Origin: Castor canadensis
Taxonomy: Eukaryota > Chordata > Mammalia > Rodentia > Castoridae
Direction: 5' to 3'
Length of the DNA stretch: 64,000 bases
Assembly: GCF_047511655.1 (NCBI RefSeq)
Contig: NC_133391.1
Coordinates: forward strand, 123,698,384 to 123,762,383
Shown here: positions 1 to 32,600 of the stretch, piece after piece
Numbering within the stretch: position 1 is the first letter of the stretch
How the letters are laid out: each line of letters opens with the position of its first letter
Position numbers and translations under genes: made by a program
Notes under the pieces: generated by a model
Told to the model about the DNA's origin: nothing
Seen by the model: only the letters and a program-made list of their open reading frames with translations
Databases searched by the model: none

Positions 1-255
1 ACAGCAAGAATTTGATATCTTAGAAGCACACCGTTCATATTCATCTTAACATGTAAATTTTCCTGAACCATGCAGTAAGAGTCTTTTTTGAAAAAGCAAG
101 ATGTGTTCATTGAAAGGTGAAGGTCAAAATAAATCATGCTAATAATGTGTAAACTGGCCTCCTTTTAAATGAATAGGTTGATGATAATAGGCCTTTTTTA
201 TAACTAGGGAAAAGAAAGACAAAAATCTGATATTGTGAAATAACATTTAAAAATG

Positions 256-348
256 AGACCTGGAGATGTGGCTCAAGTGGTAGAGCACCTGCTTTGCAAG
301 CATGAAGCCCTAAGTTCAAACCCAAGTCCCCCCCCAAAAAAAAAAAGA
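256..348 (+). mobile_element. ID-like SINE monomer
   Basis: Starts 'gacctggagatgtggctcaa' with tRNA-type A-box, then 'gtagagcacctgctttgcaa' and B-box 'agttcaaaccc', ending in an A tail. Confidence 0.85.
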
Positions 349-1137
349 TTAAAAATGAATTACAGAAAAAATTTTTTGCTTAGTGGGCTTTCTTAGTCCT
401 TTAAATGAATAGCCTGGTTTATTAAATTTTGATTTACATACAATAAGCTTAAAGCTCTTTTGGACAACTATGAAATTAAATTTAAGTGGTTTAAAATTTT
501 TTGTTCCTAGCTAAGGCTGAATTTCTTATGCTATTATCAGTTCCCATTCATAGATACTGAGGGAAGACTTTCTTGGCCTATTATTTGCCAAGCTGACACA
601 TGCATAATTTTTGGATCCCTAGAATTTTACTAGTGGTTTTTTAAAAAAAATTCAGAAGTAAGATATGAATGAACTCAGCACGATTTTAAATTATTTAAGT
701 TTCTTGTCATAATTAAGTTTATTATAATAGCACAGTATTGAGAACATGTATAAAAATGTTGCATTTATTTTATAATACCTAATTCCTTTGTGAACATCTC
801 TCCTGTGTTTAACTGAATTTAGCACAGTGAAACTTTTCTTTTTTAGAAATACAGGCTAAATTGAAATGTGTGTATATGTATATAATACAATTTATGTGGA
901 GCTTTTCCTCAGTGGTTTCCCTTTCTTAGGGGAAACCAGTGTTGTAATGTTAGTTGGTTTCCTATGTATCCTTCTATGAAAATACCTGCTTATGTAAAAA
1001 TACTTTTCTCTTTTTCCCCACCTTTACTCAAAAATGAATATATCCTATTTATCATTTTTCACTTTGCTTTATTTATTTGAAATCATTGTGTATGTGTACA
1101 TAAAAGAAACCTCTAAGTTTTTCTTACTAGTCTGAAT

Positions 1138-1140
<3 letters not shown>

Positions 1141-1168
<28 letters not shown>

Positions 1169-1246
1169 GTGGTACTGGAGTTTGAACTTGGGTCTCATGC
1201 TTTCCAGGCAGGCCCTCTTATTGCTTGAGCCACTCCTCCAGCTCCC
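1141..1246 (-). mobile_element. ID-like SINE monomer, antisense
   Basis: A 28-T tract (the A tail) is followed by 'ggtactggagtttgaacttg' and 'gccactcctccagctcc'. Confidence 0.8.
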
Positions 1247-1319
1247 TGGATACTTTTATATCATATGGAGGTGCTACAATTTATTTTCAGTTTGGTATTG
1301 ATGTATATTTGTTTTCAAT

Positions 1320-1409
1320 TTTTTTTTGGTGATGTTGGGATTTGAACTTAGGAGGGCCTTGTGCTTGTTGGGCAGGTGCTCTACCGCTTGAGACATGCCC
1401 CAGCCCTTG
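1320..1409 (-). mobile_element. ID-like SINE monomer, antisense
   Basis: T8 tract, 'gggatttgaacttaggaggg' and 'caggtgctctaccgcttgag'. Confidence 0.8.
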
Positions 1410-1468
1410 TTTTCAATTTTTTGATGATCCAAGTGGTGTTGTAAGGAGTAACATATAGATCTTGTCAC

Positions 1469-1661
1469 TTTTTTTTTTTTTTTTTTTTGGTGGTACTAGA
1501 GCGTGAACTCAAGGCCTTCACTTTGAGCCACTCCACCAGCTCTGTTTTTGTGAAGGGTTTTTGAGATAGGGTCTCACGGAACTATTTGCCCAGGCTGGCT
1601 TTGAACCACGATCCTCCTGAGTAGCTAGGATTACAGGTGTGATCCACCGGTGCCCAGCATG
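1469..1661 (-). mobile_element. B1-ID composite SINE, antisense
   Basis: T18 tract, a shortened ID unit ('gagccactccaccagctctg'), then the B1-like unit 'gagatagggtctcacggaac' to 'gatccaccggtgcccagc'. Confidence 0.85.
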
Positions 1662-2744
1662 TTTGATATATTTGTAGGATGAATTCCTGCAACTAGAATT
1701 ATTGAGTTATTTAAATTTTTGATAAGTATTACCAAGTTGCTTCCATCAAGGCGGTTATCACTCAATAAATATATCACAGTAATCAGCAATGTATGAGATT
1801 ACTTTTCCTATACTTTCAGTAATACAAAATGTTACCAACCTTTTTGAAAAAAACAAAAAATATCTCTAAAGAGGTAGGTTGAACTTTTCATATATTTAAA
1901 GTTTTTCCTTTTCTGTGAACTCTTACATTTAAGTTTCTTTTGACACATATCAGGATGCAAGGCAATTTTGGATTATCACTTTTTTTTTAATAATGAAAGA
2001 TGTTTACATCTTAATTACTAAGTCCAAATTAATTGCAGAATTAAGGTTAAAATATAATGGATCTAGTGTGAATTCCACCCTGTGTTTTCTATTTTTTGCT
2101 TTGTGTTGTGTGTTTGATGGTTCTGGGCTGAGTTGTTTAAAATTTTATTTTGTTTGGGCTTCATTTACATAAGCACATAGGTGCTTGGTATTTGGAGCCC
2201 ACCCTGTTGTGGGCTACTCTAACAGTAAAGACAGACTGGAAAGCCAGTGAAGGTATTGAAGTGTTTGGGTGCTATAGCAGACACGCTTCTAGAAGACATG
2301 GAGGCCTAGAGGATAGAGCAGTCATTCAATTAGACTGAGCTGTGGGTAAAACAAGAGATAAAATTTACTTAGAAACTGGTGTTTTAATAAAGTGACAAAA
2401 AAAAAGTTCAGTAGGAAAATGTTTGCTTAGCTATTTCTTCAGCATTAGTTTAAAGACAATCAAGAAACTTTTGTGGTGTTCTGGGGATTAACAAGCTATT
2501 TGATACATTTGAAGCATAGGCTTTTCAAGGCTATGGCAATGAAGCAGTAAGATATGGACCAGATTGTAGCAGGTCTTGAATGGCAGACACAGAAGTTTGC
2601 CATATAATAGAGTAGTTCATTGTGGGTGTTTTTAAAAAATTAATTGAAATCGTGAAACACTACATATATACTTAGGCATATAAGTACTGAAAGTGCTTCA
2701 ATATTTTAAATGGAGTTTGTTGACTATTTTTAAAACATAAACTC

Positions 2745-2860
2745 ATGGGCCTGAGAATCTGAGTATGTCCCCTTTCTTTTGACTGTGTGGTTTTGGGCAA
2801 CTCATATACCTTTAATAGGAACTCAGTAGACAAAATATTTCCTCAGGGCTTTACTTGTTA
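2745..2860 (+). repeat. possible MIR SINE relic
   Basis: Matches the MIR core pattern 'tgactgtgtggttttgggca' plus 'actcat' and 'ttta'. Heavily diverged. Confidence 0.4.
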
Positions 2861-3386
2861 ATAAAGAATAGTAGATAGAATTTAAGTCTCAGCCTTTTGG
2901 TCTTTACATTATTTGATGTAAACAGATGCCAAAAATACTTAAAAATTACTTGTAGTCTTTTCTTATAAGTTCTCTGACATTTAGAAAAGTAATTGTCATC
3001 CCAGCACACATTTTAAATTATTTTTGTTAAAATTAATGATGGTTTATTGGGGTGAGGTAGTTGCAGTGAAATTGCTTTCAGTAGAAGTATGTATTGTTAC
3101 AGATACAGTTTTCAAAAGATAAACATGATGTTAGTTTACAACATTATCTTGGTCCCTAACACTTACTATTTCAAGGAAACTTCAATATCATATAATTTTC
3201 CCAAGATCTGTCAGATGGTATGACTAAAAAAGTGACTTAGGTTTTATAACCTAGACAATTTTTTTTCCCATGGAGGAACAAAACAACAAGGTTGATTCAG
3301 TGTATTTGGGCAGTTCTTTTTTAAACCTAAAATACATATGCCTTTAAAATTGTTTAAAGAACACATGTTTCCATTTCAAATATTAG

Positions 3387-25341
<21,955 letters not shown>

Positions 25342-25991
25342 GTTTAAATGCAGCAGCTGTTTAAAGCTTGTGGCTAAGAGTTATTTTGCACATAATACGT
25401 TGTAAGAAATTCTACATCTCAAATATAATTAATTTAGGATGTTTATGTAAAAGAACCTTGGACTGGGAACTAAGTCTGCTATTGCTTTTAAAAAATTATT
25501 CTGTGGCAAAGTTTAAATGTCTGAGCAGATTAGATTGGTCTAAATAGAGCTTTCTCACATACACCTTCTTCTAAAAAGTACATTTGCTATTTAAGTTTTT
25601 CAGATTATATGTGACCCATATATTGGGAGAGTAGTCAGAGAAAGGATAAGTGGAGGTTTTTTCTTTCTGTGGAAAAGAAAAAACTCAGTTCCATTAGTCA
25701 ACTGAGTGCCTAATGGAACCTCTGTGTGGAACAAGGGAAGTACAGCTTCTTTAAACTTCCTTTTCACTGAATTTTGGCAGTACTTGATAGATATGGCAGT
25801 TGCTTAATAGAATCTAAACTGCTAGGATTACCTTACAATAGAACACCTTTAATGCTAAGACCTATGGACTATAAAAAATTAATATTTTATACAATGTTTT
25901 ATTAAAACTTTCTCCTAAAGCATTTTCTATAAAACACAGAAACATTATCTAAGTAGTCTGTTAGACTCATACTAAATTGAAGAATAATAAA
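25342..25991 (+). other. TRIM23: TRIM23 3' UTR (minimum estimate)
   Basis: Follows the TGA without any repeat for more than 1.5 kb, which suggests retained UTR sequence. The first canonical AATAAA is at 25986-25991. The UTR may extend to later signals at 26311-26316, 26844-26849 or 27368-27373; the sequence alone cannot say which site is used. Confidence 0.5.
25986..25991 (+). terminator. candidate TRIM23 polyadenylation signal AATAAA
   Basis: First canonical hexamer after the TRIM23 stop codon, about 645 nt downstream. It is followed about 30 nt later by a GT/T-containing stretch. Alternative hexamers lie further downstream. Confidence 0.45.
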
Positions 25992-27477
25992 GCTGTGAAA
26001 GTCATTTGATCTTCACTTATGAAAGCCCTATTTCCTAGCTTAACCTAGCCAGGTCAGAGCTCTAAATAGGTCCTTCTGTTTTTCACTACACTTACTTAGG
26101 TTTCTTCCTAAATAATACTGTATACTTTATGGAGATGACTATATGTAAAATATAGAAACTCACACAAAGAACCAGGGTCAGTTTATATAACAGATACAGA
26201 GACCTAAATAGAAAACTACTTGTACCTTAAAAGAAGTTGTTCAGACTGTTGGGAATGCCTATTACTTAATTACTTTAAAATATTTCCCCAAGTAAGTATA
26301 TTTACTTGACAATAAAACATCAATATTCTTCATGACAAAGCTTCCATTATTTAAGAGAAAAAAACATTTCTAAAGATGGTAAGCATTTGAAAAGTTTACA
26401 TTATGCAGTGTTGTAAAAGGTAAAACATTTTGTGCTCTTTACTGTTTCTCATTTTTAAGAGATACTCTTATTATGAAGCATGATTTATTATATTTAAATA
26501 GCTAGTTTGTTTTTCATGGTCTTCATACTTTAGTATGAAGTTGAGTCTTAAATCTTATTAGTTGAATTATTATAAGGACAATGATGTCTGATGACAAGAT
26601 GTGGCTTTTAGAAGGCACTGTTTGATTTAATTTTTTTTCCCCCAAATGTACATTTTAAAAAACAACAAACTTTCAGAAAACAAAGCACTAAAAAAAAAAG
26701 AATGGGCAATATGTAAATAGGCAAATACAATATTTCATTGTTTATTTTCCAAGTAAAAAGTCATGCTGTTGCAAGTTTTGGTTTTGTGCATAAGCAATAG
26801 TTTGGAATTACTTAGTATTTGACTGATTTCAATAACTGTGAAAAATAAAGGTGTTGCATTTGCCTGTGAGCCCTTTGAACTGTTTTCTCTACTAGGTACC
26901 TGAACAAAATGTAACACTAACGTGAACTTGCTTTCTTGCTTTCCTTGTAAATTATTTTCACTAGTTTTGCTAAACTTTTTAATTCACATTCTTAGCATAT
27001 AAATGAATATAATTTAAAAAATTGTGGCTAGATCTACCATAATGTATATAATGTAGTGTTTGTGTGTGACTTGTTAAAGAAATATCGTTTTTCAGGCTCC
27101 AATTACTATTTGTAGTTGTATTCTTTCACTAATCATTAGTTAAGATTGTGCTGGTTTCCCTGGGAAATGTCAAATTTAAGAATAACATGTCTTCAATATA
27201 TTAGGATTTGCCTCCTACTTCTGAGTTTCTGTACTAAGTCTAAATATTATTGTATGAATTACATAAAGCAGGGTTGTCAAGTATACAGCCCTGGTTTGTA
27301 ATTCAGGAATGCTTTTTAACCACCAGAAGCCACTATTTATACAACATATATGATCAGTATAGATGGAAATAAAATGCTAAAATTATAAAGTACTATCATT
27401 ATTCTAAAAGTCTGTTTCTTGAATCATATGTCTAGTATTTTTGCTAGTAACCAGTTTCAAAAATCATTATTCAGTGA

Positions 27478-27562
27478 TAGGGATGTAACTCAGTGGTAAA
27501 AGTGCTTTTGTAGCATGCACAAAGCTCTGGGTTTGATCCCCAATACTGCAAAAAAGAAAAAA
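27478..27562 (+). mobile_element. ID-like SINE
   Basis: 'agggatgtaactcagtggta' and 'ctctgggtttgatccccaat', closer to a generic ID element. Short A tail. Confidence 0.75.
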
Positions 27563-27811
27563 GTGATTATTTGTACTAAGAGAAATAATAAAAGGGAGGA
27601 TTAACTTTCCAGTCAAATTTCAGATATTTTATCTAATAAAGCTTTAGAAATAACTTTTGTATTTGCAGTGTATGTCACATATAAATTATATTATTTGTAT
27701 TTTGAAGGGGGAGCTAATTTTAGTATTTATTGTTTTTCATATTTTAAATTTAACCTTGTTTTACATGAGAATATAGCATTTTAAGTGACCATTTTAAAAA
27801 ATGGCTTGACA

Positions 27812-27880
27812 GGCTAAGGTTATAGCTCAAAGCTTAGCATATGGCAAATCTGGTTTGATCATCGGCATTGCTAGGAAAAT
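27812..27880 (+). mobile_element. diverged ID-like SINE
   Basis: 'aggctaaggttatagctcaa' and 'tctggtttgatcatcggcat'. Confidence 0.5.
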
Positions 27881-28021
27881 AATAATTTAAAGAACTTGAA
27901 AAATTTGGCTATTTGCCTATGAACTAATATTGCTAAGAGACTTTTTATATAACATTGGGATAATTCTCAATTTACAGGAAAGAAGGTGGCTGGATTCTTC
28001 TCTAAAAGAATAAAGAGCTGG

Positions 28022-28232
28022 CAGGCTGGGCGCACGTGGTTTATACCTGTCATCCTAACTACTAAGGAGGCAGAGATCAGGAAGATTGCAGGCAAATAGT
28101 TTGTGAGATTCTATCTCAAAATTACACAACACAAAATAGGAATGGCAGAGTGGCTCAAGCGGTAGAGCGCCTACCTAGCAAGTGTGAGGGCCTGAGTTCA
28201 AATACGCCAAAAAACAATAATAAAATAAATAA
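28022..28232 (+). mobile_element. B1-ID composite SINE
   Basis: 'ggctgggcgcacgtggttta', linker 'aaaattacacaacacaaaat', ID 'ggcagagtggctcaagcggt' to 'ctgagttcaaatacgcc'. Confidence 0.85.
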
Positions 28233-28741
28233 AAAGGACTGATGAGTAAATACAAGATTGTGTTTTAAAACAATTCAAACCATGCTTTAAGAAAGGCATG
28301 GCAATGAATATTTTTAGGTCTATCAACAAATTAAATTTTTGACATGTAATTGAAAAATTCATTAGTCAAATGATTTTTTGACTCAAAGTATAAACTTTTT
28401 ATTTTGTGGGGAAGGAGGTATCATCATATTTGCTGGCAGTATTACTTTACATTAAGGGTGTAGGGATGTATTAAGGTAAAGTAACACCTAAAATTAGGAG
28501 ACACTTAAAAGTCATTTTACACTCAAGTTTAAGTGCTTTTTAAAAGAAGTGTGTAGTGTTCATTGATCACAGCACAATTTTAGCATATTTTTCCATCTCG
28601 TAAGAGATTGCAATATAAAATGAATATAGGAAATAATTCTGCTGATAAACTGTAAATACTTTCCTGATAAAGCTCTGTTGAACATGTTCTTCCTGTAAGT
28701 TTCTGGAAGAATCTGTCTAGAAACTAGACAGATGTGGGGTG

Positions 28742-28828
28742 GGAGGGTGGGGTTCCATTACTAGAGTTTGAACTCAGAGCCTTGTGCTTACTAGCAAGTG
28801 CTCTTCTGCTTGAGCCACACCCACAGCC
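28742..28828 (-). mobile_element. ID-like SINE, antisense
   Basis: 'actagagtttgaactcagag', 'cttgtgcttactagcaagtg', 'gcttgagccacacccacagc'. Confidence 0.75.
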
Positions 28829-29510
28829 AAGAAATAGTGGTTCTTAATTATGAGTAAGTTAGAAGAAATGAAAACTCTGAACTTACATTGTTTTACTGCT
28901 TGAAATTCCACTTATCTCTTATTACTAGATACCAAATTTTTATTCTATGCATATATCTTTAATGGAGTATTTATTAAAGATAAATCATAAAGACTGAAAA
29001 AATTTTTATGTTAGAGTACATGAACCTCCATAAAACAATAAGAATTAAAGTAGCTATTTATTCTGATTCTTGTATTTGAAAGGATGTTTCATAATATCAA
29101 GAAATATAACACTTTTGACCAAAGGGGGCTTTCAATTTGTTTATTCTTAACAAAGATCAAAAGGTAAAAATAATTGGTATGAAAGAAAAAGCTTGTAAAA
29201 GAAAGGGAATGATACAAAATATCATATTCTGGTGTGTATGTGTGTGTCTCTAAACATACAAGGGCATGTTTTTCAAAAGTTAAGGAACAAATTATAGCTC
29301 TTTCATTACTTAACAATTTAACATTAAATATGAGTTTCATGAGAAACTCATTAGGATTAGAAATGTTACAAGAAAAAAATCAAAGGAGGTTTTTAAAAAG
29401 GCCTTTAATTAGAAAATAAAAATATAGTTTTACATCTTTTAAAACATGATTTGTATATTCAGTAAGTATTAAGCTTCCTAATGTTAAATAATCTTGCTTA
29501 ATTATGTATT

Positions 29511-29516
29511 TTTATT
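29511..29516 (-). terminator. candidate PPWD1 polyadenylation signal AATAAA
   Basis: On the - strand this AATAAA begins 26 nt after the end of the TAA stop codon (29543), which would give an unusually short 3' UTR. A further AATAAA on the - strand lies at about 29057-29062. Confidence 0.4.
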
Positions 29517-29542
29517 TGCAAATACAATGAAAAAGTGTTATT

Positions 29543-29686
29543 TTACTTGACAGTGATATTTATGATGCTGACATCCTCATAAGGCTTATCTGTTTTAGGA
29601 TTGACTTTGACATTGGAGATCCTTTGCACAACTTCCATTCCTTTAGTTACTCTTCCAAATACTGTGTGCTTATTATCAAGCCAAGG
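29543..29686 (-). CDS. PPWD1: PPWD1 exon 11: C terminus and stop
   Basis: Encodes [19 protein letters not shown] and ends VSIINITVK, then TAA at 29545-29543. The Trp of the cyclosporin-binding position and the His of KHTVF are conserved. Acceptor atacag. Confidence 0.97.
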
Positions 29687-32600
29687 CTGTATTGGAGGGC
29701 AAATGGAAAATAGTGGTAAACACCTATTTCTTAAATCACACCTCTGAGTAAGCAAATTAAAGAGAATTTAAATTTATGCTTCAGTTTATTATATATTTAA
29801 AAAGAAGTATAATGCTTCCTTAACAATAAAGGTTATTCCCAGTTTATATGAAAAGATGTAAAAGCATAAATTATCCTTCAGTATCTCCGGGGGATTGGTC
29901 TGTTACCATACCAAATCCACAGATACTCAAGTTCCTTATATAAAATGGCATGCCATTAACAATGTATGCACACCTCCTGTATACTTTAAGTCATCTCTCC
30001 ATAACTTACAATACATAGTACAGTGTAAATACCATATAGTTGTTAAGCTGTATTAATGGCAAAAAAAAAAAAAAAAAAAAAAAAGAACCAATTTTTCTTT
30101 CCAAATATTTTCAATCTACTGTTGGTCAATTGCCAGATGTGGAACCCACAAATATAAAGTTTAATTAAATATCTACATCCTTCAGACCAAAGGGAGCTAG
30201 AAGATAATTGCTAAAGGTAAGTCACTTTGATTAGATTTTAAAAATTAAAGGAGATTAAGGTGATGGTATATGATTGGTGGACTTTATATACCTATATGAA
30301 ACAGAACTAAAAAACCTTGCAATTGCTTTAAGTGGGTGGGGAGGGGGCTGAGAGGGAGAGTTAATGGGGGCAAAGTAAATAATGTACAATGTAAAACTAA
30401 TCAGAATTGTCACTACAAATTTCCCCCTGTACAATGAATACATCCTAATTAAAAAAGAGATTTAAAAAATTCTAACAGGCATTAGAAATTGTAGAAATAT
30501 TACATGAACAGTTAAGAGATAGTGTGGAATAGTTTAAGCAGCATGTTCTTTGGTATTAGGTAGGAGTTTAAATGGTGGCTCTGCTATTTACTTGACCTTT
30601 GTTAAGTTAATCGTGTCTTACCATTTGTTTCTTCACCTATTACAGAAAACTGAGGACAGTGACACTATTGTGACTATTTCATGAGACTATGTGCCTGTCA
30701 GACAGTAGTTACAAATATTTTCCTTCATTGTTTGGTACTTAATGTTTTAAAAAATGTATACCTTTTTATAATTTTGTGGAACTGCATTGCTGTATGACCT
30801 TATATTGTATTTCATCAAAAATTAGTAAGTGCAATTGACTATAAATTATATCAGATGTAAAACTATGGAATAGTGACAGGATTGAGACTTGAAACTCAAT
30901 ATCCTGAGCACAGGAAAGTAGTTTTACGAAACTGAATTCATTAGTTATATAATTTAAATTTTTGTCTCTAAATTGTTTTCATTTTTATATGTTGGCAGAT
31001 ACAAATAATGCATAGAACAGATAATAATGCAGCATTCTTTTCTGCTTAGATGGTAACTTATGAATCTATGAGTTATAAACAATGATACTATATACTCACC
31101 GTTGGTACTACTGTTATGAAAAACTGGGATCCATTAGTATTTGATCCAGCATTGGCCATGCTGAGTGTGTATGGTCTGTCATGTCGTAATGTTGAATGAA
31201 ATTCATCTTCAAATTCTCCTCCCCATATGCTTTCTCCTCCCATACCAGTACCTGTTGGATCTCCTGTCTGAATCATGAAGCCCTTAACAGAAACATACAC
31301 AAAATTTTATTACACTGTCCATACAGGTAGGTAGGTATGTGACAGCTTCCAATTTCCTTAAAATATAAATTAGATTAAAACCCTTATTTAAATTTGGGTG
31401 ATATATTTCTGTTGCTGAACCACCACTTTCTATTCAAAGATTGAAACAAAAATACAAAAGTCTTCTCATTCATAGACATGCTCTATCTTTCTTAATCTAT
31501 AGAAAACCAGCTAATATTATAAATAAGTTTTAGGATCTGTATAGTATCTTATGTCTTACATAACTGCCTCCATTTTCTTCCCCTTCCTTTCCTCAAATGC
31601 TGTGGATTGGAGAGCCATTTCACTAATTCCTTCAGAACTCTTGACATTTGATTTTTTCTTCCTTCCATTTCTGACTTGCCAATAACCAGTAACCACATCA
31701 CTATCCCATCTTCTCCATGGAATGCTGCTTAAAATTTTGGGACAAAGTTCATTCTGCTCTTTACCATAGCTCTTGTGAGTTTTAAAATCTTATCCTCTAG
31801 GTCTAGACTCTACTAGCTACTAAGAACAGGTTACCTTGGTTATTGGTTTTATCTTTACATAACCCTTTAGTCATTATCTTACCCTTGTCTTTAGCTGCTG
31901 AGAAAATACTGATGCAGTGTTTCTAAAAAGGTAATCAATCATGCCACGATTCCTTGATTCTAGATTGATGACTATCCATCCTATTTTTTTTGCTTGTTTT
32001 TTTCTGCTTTCTATTTCCCTGTTCTCTTCTAACAAAGTGAAAAGTGTGAGAGAAGGATTCCTTAGGCTTAAACCTCTTGCATACAACATACTATTTAAAT
32101 CACACAAAATTTGCATAACTTACCTTAATTATACGGTGAAATGTATGCCCATTATAATAACCATTTCTGCTGTGAACACAAAAGTTTTCCACTGTCTTTG
32201 GGCACCTAGTAACACATACATTAAAAATATGAAACTTACTCAGAGCATCTTAAGATAAATTTCTTGGAAAGCAGTTCTATTTCCTAATGATATTCTCAAT
32301 GTCTTCTGAATGTTTCAGGACAGTCATTTTTTTTATAACCTCCTCTAATCTCAGGACAAACAAAAGTTCAAAAGATATGTATTAGTATATTTTCATTGTT
32401 TAATGTAGTTATCTTTATATAATGATTGCTTATTAATATTTGAGTTTGACAGTATTTATATATTTCAAGGTCATTGGGCAATTTAAAAAGATACAACCAA
32501 AGCACCTTAAAGTATAAATAAATTTATATCCAAAATAAGTACTTTTTAATAAAGGTGTTATATAAGAGATACCACCTTTTAGATTGTGGTTAGAAATATT

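Larger units (their letters stand above)
1..3386 (+). other. TRIM23 intron 1 (3' part)
   Basis: No coding exon and no CpG-rich promoter is visible here, so the TRIM23 start exon must lie upstream of the window. The stretch holds four SINE copies (256-348, 1141-1246, 1320-1409, 1469-1661), a possible MIR relic near 2745-2860 and otherwise plain AT-rich sequence. It ends in the acceptor tattag before exon 2. Confidence 0.8.
25992..29542. other. TRIM23-PPWD1 tail-to-tail interval
   Basis: Contains possible longer TRIM23 3' UTR (AATAAA at 26311, 26844, 27368), four SINEs (27478-27562, 27812-27880, 28022-28232, 28742-28828) and no recognisable gene. No open frame here has codon content or similarity that I can defend as coding. 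Confidence 0.7.

Noticed and set aside
26735-26917. Small open frame in the TRIM23-PPWD1 interval
   Set aside because: No coding bias or similarity; consistent with UTR or intergenic sequence.
31941-32258. 105-codon open frame on the + strand over PPWD1 exon 9
   Set aside because: Shadow of the PPWD1 exon on the other strand plus intron.
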